From: [Eubacterium] yurii
GTDB taxonomy: Bacteria; Bacillota; Clostridia; Peptostreptococcales; Filifactoraceae
Direction of reading: 5' to 3'
Assembly: GCA_900167215.1 (NCBI GenBank)
Contig: FUZS01000016.1
Location: 1-64,000 of the forward strand
Length of the DNA: 64,000 bases
Part shown: in pieces, positions 34,319-43,278 of the stretch
Numbering within the stretch: position 1 is the first letter of the stretch
Layout: each line of letters begins with the position of its first letter
The notes under the pieces: model-generated
Seen by the model: the letters and a program-made list of their open reading frames with translations, nothing else
The model's database searches: none
What the model was told of the DNA's origin: nothing
Translations under genes and position numbers: made by a program

Positions 34319-35857
34319 TTATTTTTTATTTAATCGTCCTTTTACAAAGTCCATTTGGTCAATCTTAAGTATTATCGCCAATATGAAGTAAAAGCCTACT
34401 GCGACAACAAATATAATACCAAGACTCATTAGCTTGGCAACAGTAGTGTCAAAGCCAAGTACAGCCTTTAGCACCAATATAACTGCGCTCATTGCCAAAC
34501 TGCAGATGAAAATCTTGCCTAACTGCACGAAAAACACCGAGTCGAATATCTTGTACTTCTTGTTGAAAAAAGGAGCTGCAAGTATCAAGGCATTGACAGT
34601 TACAGAAATTGTAGACGACACCGCAAGTCCGCCTATTTCGTATCTTTTTATGAATAAATTACAAAATATATAGTTTATCACTATGGCGATAATCGCACTT
34701 ATCATTGGCATTCTTCCGCTTTCTTTTGAAAAATACACCCTTGAAAGTATATTTTGCAAAGAGTATCCTACCATTCCGGCAGAAAAGCAAAAAAGCGCTG
34801 TAGAAGTGATACTTATTGAAAACTCGTCAAATTTATTGCCGCCATATATCAGAGCTATCAGCTCACGACTAAGCGACATCACGCCAAGACAAAGCGGCAC
34901 TACCAAAAACAAAGTTGAAAGTATAGTGCTTTTGACCGTCTGATTGAACTCATCTTCCTTGTTTTCATGTATCAGCTTGGAAAGTTTCGGGAAGATAAAG
35001 TTCATAATCGAAAGCACCAAGACACCTGCTATCATAGTGTATAAGTTATTTGCAAACTCTATAGCCGGCACCGCCGCACCCTTATATAATCTTGAGGCGT
35101 ACTTTGCATTTATCATTATATTAAAGGGCTGTACCCATGTACTTATCATTACAGGGAGCATAAGCACCAAGGTATCTTTCATATAAGGATAGGAAAAATA
35201 CGGTCTGAAATGATACTTGTACTTTATCTTTATCAGACTCGGCACCTGTATAGCCACCTGCAATATCCAGCCTATAAGATATACAAAGGCAAGCCCGTGA
35301 ATACCGAACAAATTATTGAAAGTAAAGTAATATCCTATTATTACTACGTTGAACACCACACTGATAAGAGCAGGTATCAAAAAATGCTCCATAGACTGCA
35401 ATATACCTACAAAAGAAAAGGCTATACCTGTACAAATCATAGTAGGGAGCAAGATTATAAGCAGGTTGGTGCAAAGTTCCAATGTCTTTTCGTCAAAGCC
35501 GTCAGCAAAGAAAAAGGCGATATTTTTAGCAAAAATCATCGAAATTATCATAAGTGCCGTCATAAAAAGTGCGACTATTGTTATAAACACGTCGCTAAAC
35601 TCATAAGCCTTATCCTGTCCGTCTTTTTTGAGCACCTTGTTGAAGATAGGGATGAAAGATGAGGTGATTGCCGAAGCAAAGATGGCATCAAACAACACCC
35701 TGGGTATCCTGCTCGCCGTCAAAAATGCGGACGTATCCATACCGCTACCGTAAAATCTCGCAAGGAGCATATCCCTAATCAAAGCCAACACCTTGCCGAA
35801 AAGTGTGATTATCATAATATAGCTTACTGTTTTCACAGTCTTGTTTTTATCAGACAA
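34319..35857 (-). CDS. murJ: Lipid II flippase MurJ
   Basis: A 512-residue MOP-superfamily flippase with 14 transmembrane helices that moves lipid II to the outer face of the membrane. Diagnostic stretches are GKVLALIRDMLLARFYGSG, DAIFASAITSSFIPIFN and LSRELIALIYGG. I choose the TTG at 35857, which has GGAGAG 5 to 6 bases upstream; another TTG at 35905 opens the same frame without a ribosome site. It is the first gene of the envelope operon. The operon partners suggest that it could alternatively flip a wall-glycan lipid intermediate. Confidence 0.92.
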   Translation of the reverse strand: MSDKNKTVKTVSYIMIITLFGKVLALIRDMLLARFYGSGMDTSAFLTASRIPRVLFDAIFASAITSSFIPIFNKVLKKDGQDKAYEFSDVFITIVALFMTALMIISMIFAKNIAFFFADGFDEKTLELCTNLLIILLPTMICTGIAFSFVGILQSMEHFLIPALISVVFNVVIIGYYFTFNNLFGIHGLAFVYLIGWILQVAIQVPSLIKIKYKYHFRPYFSYPYMKDTLVLMLPVMISTWVQPFNIMINAKYASRLYKGAAVPAIEFANNLYTMIAGVLVLSIMNFIFPKLSKLIHENKEDEFNQTVKSTILSTLFLVVPLCLGVMSLSRELIALIYGGNKFDEFSISITSTALFCFSAGMVGYSLQNILSRVYFSKESGRMPMISAIIAIVINYIFCNLFIKRYEIGGLAVSSTISVTVNALILAAPFFNKKYKIFDSVFFVQLGKIFICSLAMSAVILVLKAVLGFDTTVAKLMSLGIIFVVAVGFYFILAIILKIDQMDFVKGRLNKK

Positions 35858-36074
35858 TTTATCTCTCCATAAAAATACATCTATAAGATTTGATACAAAA
35901 ATCAAGCATAAAAAAATTATAAATTTGATTATACAGTAAAATCACGGCTCTTACAAGGAAAAATGATGAATATTAATAAAAAATTAAAGATTTTAATTCC
36001 AAAACTGAGTCAATAAATTTTTATATAAGTTTTTTCTAATGTATATAATCTACCAAATAAATATTAGTCAAACT

Positions 36075-36647
36075 CTATAGTCCAAAACTCTTTGGAGATA
36101 TATCTATACCAATCATCTTACAAAAAGCAAGTGAGAATTTTACAAATTTAAATGAAACAGATGTGATAATATTAGAATCTATTACATATCCATCTTTAGT
36201 AGGATTTTTTACACATTCATTCCAATCTCTCATCTTGCAAAGCTCAGTTTCTGTAAAACCCTCTTCAAGCAAATCTTCCCTGTTTACTCCAGCCATAAAT
36301 TCTTTATTACTAAGTAAGCCTGATTTTAAAAGTAATATTGGAGCTATTGATATTGCCCCTATGACTTTTCCATCAAACTTTCTTATAAAACTAAGAATAT
36401 CCTCATCTTCTATTACATCTCTTATATCTTCAGCACCTGGTAGCAAAAGACTGTCATACTCGTCAATATCTATTTTATAGATTGATTTATCAGGCAAAAC
36501 TCTTAAACCATCCTCGCTTTTTATAACATCCAGGCTTTTTGCAAATACTGTAATTTCTCTATTTTTTAAAGCTATACATTCAAGTGCAACGCTAATTTCA
36601 AAATTACAAAAGCCTTCATATATCAATACTGCTGTTTTCTTCATCAT
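36075..36647 (-). CDS. DJ-1/PfpI-family protein with Ser in place of the elbow Cys
   Basis: About 190 residues of flavodoxin-like class I glutaminase fold. The N-terminus KKTAVLIYEGFCNFEIS, the acidic-loop LLLPGAED and the nucleophile elbow region VIGAISIAPILLLKSGLL are recognisable. In most members the elbow is A-I-C-x-x-P; here Cys is replaced by Ser, so the usual glyoxalase/deglycase or protease chemistry is doubtful and a binding or Ser-based role is possible. AGGAG lies 8 bases before the ATG at 36647; a GTG at 36653 also opens the frame. Confidence 0.82.
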   Translation of the reverse strand: MMKKTAVLIYEGFCNFEISVALECIALKNREITVFAKSLDVIKSEDGLRVLPDKSIYKIDIDEYDSLLLPGAEDIRDVIEDEDILSFIRKFDGKVIGAISIAPILLLKSGLLSNKEFMAGVNREDLLEEGFTETELCKMRDWNECVKNPTKDGYVIDSNIITSVSFKFVKFSLAFCKMIGIDISPKSFGL

Positions 36648-36655
36648 TTTCACTC

Positions 36656-37126
36656 CTATAACTTCACATTATACGACATAATACCGGCACGCACTGAAAA
36701 ATACTTGCCGAAAAGTTTTTTTGAAGCCTCATTAAAATCCCACACCATTGACTCTACGGAATCAATACCGTCATTTTTCGCAATGTTCATGACTTCACCA
36801 AGTAGTCTTTTTGCAATCCCCTTATTCCTATATCTTTCATCCACATAGAGTCCATCTATCCAAAGCTGAGTCCTGTTTTTTTCAAACTTATTGCCCTTTT
36901 CAGCCCCTCTATACCAGATTAGCCCTACAACTACTCCGTCAAGGATTGACAAGATAAAAAAATTATTTTCTTCAAGTATCTTTTCAAATTCTTCTTTAGA
37001 AAAAAAGTGCTCTATTTCCTTATAACCCTCAGGCTTGTTTTCCACATGATACTTGTGAAGTTTGCATAGCATTTCATCAATTATTTCATAATCAGACAAA
37101 CTTGACTTTCTTAATAAAACATCCAT
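36656..37126 (-). CDS. GNAT-family N-acetyltransferase
   Basis: A 156-residue protein. Motif A for acetyl-CoA (Q/R-x-x-G-x-G/A), LYVDERYRNKGIAKRLLGE at about 113-131, is preceded by the beta-4 strand QLWIDGL and followed by the C-terminal NEASKKLFGKYFSVR. The substrate is unknown. GTGGAGGACAAGT precedes the ATG. It lies just upstream of the DJ-1-like gene on the same strand and may be co-transcribed with it. Confidence 0.87.
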   Translation of the reverse strand: MDVLLRKSSLSDYEIIDEMLCKLHKYHVENKPEGYKEIEHFFSKEEFEKILEENNFFILSILDGVVVGLIWYRGAEKGNKFEKNRTQLWIDGLYVDERYRNKGIAKRLLGEVMNIAKNDGIDSVESMVWDFNEASKKLFGKYFSVRAGIMSYNVKL

Positions 37127-37366
37127 ACTTGTCCTCCACTGTATATTACATACTTATGCCATTATAGCAGATAAACTTGAAATTTTTCATTAAGTACAAA
37201 AATAATCTTATAGTGTTATGAATCATTTAAATTTCAATAAATAGATTTATAAAAATACATATCAAGCATCATATTCACACCCAAGATTTGTGCTAAAATT
37301 TTAGCACAAACTAAATAAATTATATGTGAAAGCTTATTTATTTATCTTATAGACCAAGTGAATGCC

Positions 37367-40093
37367 TCATAATCCTATAAATTTATTTAATTTTTCAATA
37401 ATTTTTTTCTTTTCTTCACTACCGTTTGTCTTTAGTCTTAAAAATGGTATCTCACATATATCCAGTATTTGATTTTTCAAAATATCCCTTTCTGACTGTC
37501 TTGTACCTCCCTTATGATAATTATAGCCATCAACTTCTAATACAAGTAAAGCTTTTTTACTTATTTTACTATATATTATAAAATCCAAATGAGTCGTACA
37601 TTTTTCTGCATACTTTCTTTGTTCTGTATTCAACAATTTCTTATCTTTGATAAGTTCTCTTAATGGAAAATGCCACAAAAAATCCAAGCTTGAATAAATC
37701 TCTTCAGAAAGTAATTCCTTTAACAAAACATACATTAGATTTTCTGAATCATGTTCTGATTTTTTTTTATGATTCTTCAGATAAGATATCCTCTGCTGTT
37801 CATATTGCTTATATAAGTAATCAAAAATTGAATAAACTTTACTGTCTGTAACTTCAAAATTATTATATTGAATATATGAAATCAGTTCCATTATATTTGT
37901 CTCTTTAATCTGCTCGTTTCCAGTAACCACTACCATAAGACTTTTTTTTGCCCTCGAAACTGCGACATTAATCAAATACGGATCATCTACAAAATCAGAT
38001 ATTTCATCATCAACTGTAGATATGATTATAGAGTCTTTTTCTCTGCCTTGAAACTTATGCACTGTTGCCACTTCAATATCTTCAAATTCATTTTCAAGAG
38101 CTTTTACCTGATTTTTATAAGGTGCAATTATTCCTGTTTCCTTTCTATCTTTTACATACTTAGGCAGTATCTCTTGCTTTATAATATCAACTTGTCTTTG
38201 ACTATAGTGATTACGAGCATGATTTCCAGGAACACTTCTTACTGCTGACAATACATCTTTTTCCCCTTTATCTTCAGTCATTATTATTAGTTGACCGTTA
38301 TAAAATTTTTGATTGCAAAAATTTATTATCTTAGGATGACATCTATAATGTTCTTTAAGCAAAACCTGAGTGACATTCGGTATTACATATAATACTGATT
38401 GGAGAAAGCTGTTTGCAAATCTGTAACCTTTATCAATATTGAACCTTTTAAATATCAAATCCGCTTCCTTTTCAACTTCCTTCGTAACAACATTAGGTAA
38501 TTGCTTTGTATCTCCAACAATGACAACATTTCTTGCGCATGACAAAGATAAAGCACCTGTAACTATGTCAACTTGCGAAGCTTCATCCATAATCAAATAA
38601 TCATAGATTGTGTCTTGATTCAAACTATTTCTTGATGAAAAAGTGGTACTTAAAATAATAGGATACTCATCTAAAAATTCATCTGCCTTATTAAATAAGT
38701 CTTGTTCACAAAATACTTTACGTTTTTTGCCATTTCCATACCTTTTTGCCAGATAACTTTTGAGAACAGTCATAGAATCATCACAAAAATTATTTAGTAA
38801 ATTATCATCAAAACTGCTTAAATTTTTTTCCAATTCAGTTATTCTCTTTTTTATCTCATTTTGTTTCTCATAATAATAATTCAGCTGAAAAATAATAATT
38901 ATTTTTCCTATATCCTGCTTATAAAAAGATGTATTTGCAATACCACATTTGAAAAATCCCTTCAACTTGAACCATACACCTATTTTTCTTTCTTCTTCTG
39001 CCAGAATTTGGCTTTCTTGCCACATATCCAGCCAATATTTAGCCATTTTACTCTTCGTAGATTTTAATTCTTCTATATCAAGTCCGTTTTCTTTTATATA
39101 TATTTTAAAATATTCAAACTCTGTATTTAACTGTAATTGTTCTTGTCTAAGATGTGCAAGTTCTTCCTGAATGTCAAAATAATTCTTCAATAATATAGAC
39201 TTTTCCAAGACATACTCACGAATATCTTCCAGCTCCACTGATAAACATGTTAAAAATTCAGGATAGTCTTCTTGATTTTCTACAAAAAGAGATTTATTTG
39301 AGGAGTTACCAAGTGTAGCTACCAAAAAACCTAAGCCGTATTTAGGAGATGATAATTTTTCATATACATTTAATGTAGCAGAATTATTATTAGATACAAC
39401 TTGAACCGTCTTTCCAAGAATAAGTATATTGGCTATTATATTTAGTATTGTCTGTGTTTTCCCTGTACCAGGTGGTCCCTGAATGACACTGATTTGATTT
39501 TGCATTGCGTTTATAACCGCTTTATATTGACTATTATTACATCCAAACGGAAAAATAGGAATATAGTCGTTTACATCTTCTTTCGCAGTATGTATAGTAG
39601 GATTCAAGTATTTCTCCAGTGCCAAGCCTTTTTCTAAGAATTTAATTTTTTCAAAACTTATAGATAGTATTTTCTCACCGGTGCTTTCATTTTTAATATC
39701 ACTTAAATTTGAGATTTGTTTTAGATACCTAAATATATTTTCAATGATTTCTTCACCCAAACATGACTCAACAATGTTTAAATCACTTTGACGATATTCT
39801 CTTACAATCCCTTCATTAAAAATAATACGCCAATATCTATCCATCACTCCATCAAATACATATATATACTTAATTCCGAAAAAAACTTTGCCATTTTTTG
39901 ATATTTTGTACCTACTTATATCTAAAAAATGATATTTTTCCAAATATTCTACATTTGAATGTGAATATAAATAAACTTTACCATTGTTGTATGTCACCTC
40001 CCATTTTTCTGTATCCACATTATATTCACAGCTTTTTACCTCATTATTTTTTATCATCCCCTTTATTACTATCATAGGTTTTATCTGACTCAT
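37367..40093 (-). CDS. SF1 helicase fused to a Vsr/DUF2726-like nuclease domain
   Basis: A 908-residue protein. The N-terminal 180 residues are a beta-rich domain of unknown type. The helicase core follows: Walker A GPPGTGKTQTI (206-216), a long coiled insert, DEAD-type Walker B LIMDEASQVD, motif III VVGDTKQLP, HYRCHP and the C-terminal VATVHKFQGREKDSIIIS and NVAVSRAKKSLMVV (UvrD/Upf1-like). The last 100 residues have HLDFIIYS and LVLEVDGYNYHKGG followed by D and LRLK, the layout of Vsr-like/DUF2726 PD-(D/E)XK nucleases. Such fusions are common in defence islands; an anti-phage or DNA-repair role is inferred. Gene alone, with GAAAGGAGATGAG before the ATG. Confidence 0.85.
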   Translation of the reverse strand: MSQIKPMIVIKGMIKNNEVKSCEYNVDTEKWEVTYNNGKVYLYSHSNVEYLEKYHFLDISRYKISKNGKVFFGIKYIYVFDGVMDRYWRIIFNEGIVREYRQSDLNIVESCLGEEIIENIFRYLKQISNLSDIKNESTGEKILSISFEKIKFLEKGLALEKYLNPTIHTAKEDVNDYIPIFPFGCNNSQYKAVINAMQNQISVIQGPPGTGKTQTILNIIANILILGKTVQVVSNNNSATLNVYEKLSSPKYGLGFLVATLGNSSNKSLFVENQEDYPEFLTCLSVELEDIREYVLEKSILLKNYFDIQEELAHLRQEQLQLNTEFEYFKIYIKENGLDIEELKSTKSKMAKYWLDMWQESQILAEEERKIGVWFKLKGFFKCGIANTSFYKQDIGKIIIIFQLNYYYEKQNEIKKRITELEKNLSSFDDNLLNNFCDDSMTVLKSYLAKRYGNGKKRKVFCEQDLFNKADEFLDEYPIILSTTFSSRNSLNQDTIYDYLIMDEASQVDIVTGALSLSCARNVVIVGDTKQLPNVVTKEVEKEADLIFKRFNIDKGYRFANSFLQSVLYVIPNVTQVLLKEHYRCHPKIINFCNQKFYNGQLIIMTEDKGEKDVLSAVRSVPGNHARNHYSQRQVDIIKQEILPKYVKDRKETGIIAPYKNQVKALENEFEDIEVATVHKFQGREKDSIIISTVDDEISDFVDDPYLINVAVSRAKKSLMVVVTGNEQIKETNIMELISYIQYNNFEVTDSKVYSIFDYLYKQYEQQRISYLKNHKKKSEHDSENLMYVLLKELLSEEIYSSLDFLWHFPLRELIKDKKLLNTEQRKYAEKCTTHLDFIIYSKISKKALLVLEVDGYNYHKGGTRQSERDILKNQILDICEIPFLRLKTNGSEEKKKIIEKLNKFIGL

Positions 40094-40541
40094 AATCTCA
40101 TCTCCTTTCTTTAACTGAAGATTTAAAATAATTTATAAAAAGTTTTTTATATATCTATCTTCGACTTATTTTATAATATTTTTTAAAAGTACTTTATATT
40201 AATATATTACCATTAAATTCATAATAAATCTATCTAAACAGCTTATTAAAGTAAACATTGTTTTTAATTTAGATTTTGTAATATATTTATTTGTCAATTA
40301 AAACAGATATATCTATTATACAGACGAAAATCTATTTATAGAAATATATCATTTAAAACAACATATTACAAAATAATCACATCCTATTTACATATCTGTT
40401 ACTTGATTTTAGAGAAAACCAGGTCTAAAATATACTTATAAGTAATTATTTTTCTACATAGTTTTTTAACTAAAACTCTTAATTTAACAAGCAACTTTTT
40501 AAAAAATATTTTAAACAAAAATTCTAAAGGAGGTAGTAATA
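40094..40541. other. AT-rich divergent intergenic region
   Basis: About 450 bases between the helicase-nuclease gene and the divergent lipoprotein gene. I see no coding frame and no known repeat. Promoters for both genes must lie here but no clear consensus stands out. Confidence 0.4.
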
Positions 40542-41924
40542 ATGAGATTTAAAAAGATATTTATCCTAACTATTGGACTAATCGCAAGCTTTGCTCTGTT
40601 ATCCTGCAATAATGCCAAGGCAAGTCCTATAAATGAAAAGACTGTTATAGGCGGAGCTGAAAGTCCTAATGGAATGTTAACAACAGAAACTACAGCAAGA
40701 ATAGCCTATATAAAAAATGGCAATCTATGCGTGCAAGATATTCAAGCAGGCTCAAAACCGAAGATATGTAAAATAGGCTCAAAAACCTTGCAAAAACCTA
40801 TAATATCACGAGATAAGAAAAAAGTAGCTGTAAAAGACAAGAATAATCTTATAATCTACGACATCCAAAAAGATACTAAAAAGTCTGTATATGCTAAGAA
40901 TATCAATGAATTTGTTTGGTCAAACGATAAGATAGTATTCACAGTGGACAATCAAAAGGGATTTAATATTTATGACATAGAAAGCGGCAAGATATCGCAT
41001 ATAGACAGCAAGTTTGAATACTACACCCTCACATCCGGAAAAGAAGATATTATTTACGCCTCAGCCTATGGAAAAGATGGCGGAATATTTGAGATAAAAA
41101 CAAGTACTAAATCAACTAAAAGAATAATTGAAAACAAAGATTTTGAACAATCAAGCTATTCTCCTCAAGTGCTAAAGTATGACTCAAGTGAAAATAGGCT
41201 CTTTATAATAGAAAGAGCGGCGTCAGGCAGTCTCTCATCTGACTTTGTGGGACTGGGCATCTATGATGTAACTGCTAAAAAACACGAAGATTTGATACAG
41301 ATGAAGAAAAATCTTGAAAAATCAGGCACATCTACAGAAAATAAGAAGATAGAAGGAATAAAAGGGCTTGAAGCAATGCTCAAGTATAAAGAAAATATGG
41401 ACTTCGCATATTTTACGTCATTAATCGCAATAAATCAAGGCGAGGGCAGAGATATGCTCGTAAACAAAAAAGTTGTAATCTACGATATAAAAAGTAAGAA
41501 AGCAACAAGGATAAGCCCTGAAAATATGGTGACACAAACTCCTTCGCTATCCTTTGAAGGAGGATACGTATACTATAGTGCACAAAAAGAAATAGCAAAC
41601 TTTTCAGATGACAGTTATAATAATATGTACAAGAATAAGTCCGCTATCTACAGATACAATGTACGAGATAGAAAAACTGACTTGCTTACAAAAGACGACA
41701 GCTTTAATATAGCCCCACTTAGCATAGGCAGTGGCAAGTTGGTATTTTTGAGAATAAACAAGGACTCAAAAATCTTTGAAAATGTAAAGGCTTCGTTGAT
41801 ACTCTTAGAAAATGGCAAGGAACAAAAAATAGCAGACAATATATTGCTATATGATGCCAAAAATAAAGTAGGCACTTCATACTACGGCTATGTGTCAAAC
41901 GAAGATATGACAGCTATATTTTAG
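40542..41924 (+). CDS. Lipoprotein with TolB-like beta-propeller
   Basis: A 460-residue protein with signal peptide and lipobox ALLSC (Cys at about 22). The remainder is built of repeated beta units with recurring IYDI-K (IIYDIQKDTKK, NIYDIESGK, GIYDVTAKK, VIYDIKSKKATRIS, IYRYNVRDRKTDLL), as in the blades of WD40/TolB propellers. It should sit on the outer face of the membrane as a binding module. No catalytic residues are seen. AAAGGAGGTAGTAATA precedes the ATG. A miniature element begins 8 bases after its stop. Confidence 0.8.
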   Translation: MRFKKIFILTIGLIASFALLSCNNAKASPINEKTVIGGAESPNGMLTTETTARIAYIKNGNLCVQDIQAGSKPKICKIGSKTLQKPIISRDKKKVAVKDKNNLIIYDIQKDTKKSVYAKNINEFVWSNDKIVFTVDNQKGFNIYDIESGKISHIDSKFEYYTLTSGKEDIIYASAYGKDGGIFEIKTSTKSTKRIIENKDFEQSSYSPQVLKYDSSENRLFIIERAASGSLSSDFVGLGIYDVTAKKHEDLIQMKKNLEKSGTSTENKKIEGIKGLEAMLKYKENMDFAYFTSLIAINQGEGRDMLVNKKVVIYDIKSKKATRISPENMVTQTPSLSFEGGYVYYSAQKEIANFSDDSYNNMYKNKSAIYRYNVRDRKTDLLTKDDSFNIAPLSIGSGKLVFLRINKDSKIFENVKASLILLENGKEQKIADNILLYDAKNKVGTSYYGYVSNEDMTAIF

Positions 41925-41931
41925 ATTTTGA

Positions 41932-42045
41932 TACTAAAAAGCTATCAAAAAGCCGTGTGATTTTATTACAGCAAAATTATTCACAATATGCAAAAAGTGT
42001 AATTTGGCTTAATAACAATCTTGCTATTATAAATGCTGATTAGTA
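41932..42045 (+). mobile_element. Miniature inverted-repeat element, family 1, TSD TGA
   Basis: A 114-base element from TACTAAAAAGCTATCAAAAAG to AAATGCTGATTAGTA, flanked by TGA (41929-41931 and 42046-42048). It sits immediately behind the lipoprotein gene. Confidence 0.82.
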
Positions 42046-42107
42046 TGAAATATTATTTTTTATAAAAATCTGCTGACAATTACCTGTATTTCAAACATAA
42101 GTTTTAA

Positions 42108-42231
42108 TACTAAACTTTAATATAATTATTAAAAATCTATATTTAAAAATATTTATAATTCTGTCATAAAAATAGGATAGTTTAATATAATTCTCAATGA
42201 ATAATATCCATAAATTAAACAGACATTAGTA
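42108..42231 (+). mobile_element. Family 2 miniature element, TSD TAA
   Basis: A 124-base element from TACTAAACTTTAATATAATT to AATTAAACAGACATTAGTA, flanked by TAA (42105-42107 and 42232-42234). Confidence 0.65.
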
Positions 42232-42241
42232 TAAATACAAC

Positions 42242-42269
42242 TTGCAAAATATGTAAAATATGATATAAT
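42242..42269 (+). promoter_or_regulatory. Promoter of the second antitoxin-like RNA
   Basis: TTGCAA (42242-42247), a 16-base spacer and TATAAT (42264-42269) with TG extension. It converges on the remnant toxin locus read from the other strand. Confidence 0.6.
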
Positions 42270-42275
42270 GTACTC

Positions 42276-42365
42276 ATAAAATTCAAATAAGAGTTTATTT
42301 CAAAGTGTAAGCTTTGAACTCAACGGAAACACCAAAAAGCACACTATGGCAGTAGTGTGCTTTTA
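42276..42365 (+). ncRNA. Antitoxin-like RNA of the decayed type I locus (predicted)
   Basis: A predicted 90-nt RNA from the promoter at 42242 to the terminator at 42334-42364. It contains the hairpin TTCAAAG...CTTTGAA and then GGAAACACCAAAAAGCACAC, closely like the GAAACACAAAAAGCACAT of the antitoxin at 3846-3929. The matching toxin segment on the other strand is deleted, so no target pairing can be shown here. It might act in trans on another copy of the toxin. Confidence 0.55.
42334..42364. terminator. Bidirectional terminator of the decayed toxin-antitoxin locus
   Basis: AAAAA-GCACACTA (42339-42346), six-base loop, TAGTGTGC-TTTT. It has the same design and position as the terminator at 3846-3876. 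Confidence 0.8.
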
Positions 42366-42371
42366 AAATTT

Positions 42372-42475
42372 ATTCAGTTATCGCTGTTATTTCCGTCTAA
42401 ATATTTGCAAATGAAATAGTTTTTAAGGAATTGCGATAACGAGAAAATTATATCATAGTTTATTTGCAATTTAAA
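42372..42475 (-). pseudogene. Remnant of an Fst-like toxin gene with its promoter
   Basis: Reading leftward, TATAAT with TG extension (42447-42452) precedes GTTATCGC. Soon after comes a frame with no start codon that ends YFICKYLDGNNSDN and stop, matching the YFICKWLDRKSSDN tail of the toxin at 3732. The GCGATAAC at the end still pairs with the leader GTTATCGC. About 70 bases holding the ribosome site, start codon and first half of the membrane helix are missing. The locus therefore lost its toxin but kept the antisense promoter and terminator. Confidence 0.65.
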
Positions 42476-42500
42476 TAGTTTTCCGTAGAATAACACTTTA

Positions 42501-42546
42501 ATAATCCTATTAGAGCAATCATATTAAAGCTCTGATAGGATTATTT
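42501..42546. terminator. Hairpin at the end of the AlkC-like gene
   Basis: AATAATCCTAT-AGAGC pairs with GCTCT-ATAGGATTATT over two segments. The T-run lies on the plus-strand side and overlaps the stop codon of the minus-strand gene. It could terminate plus-strand transcripts, and weakly the minus-strand operon. Confidence 0.5.
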
Positions 42547-43278
42547 TTTTCCTATATTGCGAGAGCCATGCTTTATAATCCATTCACACTCTTTGCTGAT
42601 TTTACCCTCTTGCCACTTATTAACAATTTCATAAAACTTCTCAGGATTTTCCTTATACAAATCGTTCAAATTATTGGCTACACTTTTTTGTATATACTTA
42701 TCCTTGTCATCTTTTAAATTCGTCAGTATTTCAACATACATATCAAAATATTCCAAAGCTGTATATAGCTTTTTTGCCCAAGGAAGTCTTATTCTCAAGC
42801 ACTCACTTGAAAGCCTTCTAACTCTTTCATTATCATCCTTGCTCCAATCATAAAGAATCTTCAAAGAAGCCTCAGGATATTTTTTAATCAAAGGACGCAT
42901 ACAATATTCGGAAGTAAATCTTTTTGTCAACTCTTTACTAAAGTCTATACTGATTTGAAAATGATCTTCTCCACAGATTTCCACATATTTGCCTATAGGC
43001 CACAGCCACCAACCCTCAGAAAATGCACCGCTGTTACCCTTGAGCTCCTCGCCTAAGATTTTGTAAAAGACGGCAACAGTATCTTCGTAATCAAGGTCAA
43101 AAGACTTGTAAAGTGCAGTCGCTATCAGCTCTTGCCTTTGGTTAAACTCAAATTCTTCAATACTTGTTGTCAATTCAAAAAAAGTCTTCTTATCAAAATC
43201 CTCATATTTTCCTGCAATTAAATCAGATAAAAATTTCAAATATTCATAGTCATAATATTCCTTGAGCTTTTTAGCCAT
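42541..43278 (-). CDS. AlkC/AlkD-like DNA alkylation repair protein
   Basis: A 245-residue, all-helical HEAT-like protein. KLKEYYDYEYLKFLSDLI, FNQRQELIATALYKSF, SEGWWLWPIGKYVE and ERVRRLSSECLRIRLPWAKKL match the DNA alkylation repair family that removes 3-methyl purines without base flipping. The RLSSE...RLPW spacing is closest to AlkC. It is the last gene of a VOC - TetR - AlkC operon and overlaps the TetR gene by 8 bases, so it may be derepressed by a small compound that also binds the VOC protein. Confidence 0.78.
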   Translation of the reverse strand: MAKKLKEYYDYEYLKFLSDLIAGKYEDFDKKTFFELTTSIEEFEFNQRQELIATALYKSFDLDYEDTVAVFYKILGEELKGNSGAFSEGWWLWPIGKYVEICGEDHFQISIDFSKELTKRFTSEYCMRPLIKKYPEASLKILYDWSKDDNERVRRLSSECLRIRLPWAKKLYTALEYFDMYVEILTNLKDDKDKYIQKSVANNLNDLYKENPEKFYEIVNKWQEGKISKECEWIIKHGSRNIGKK

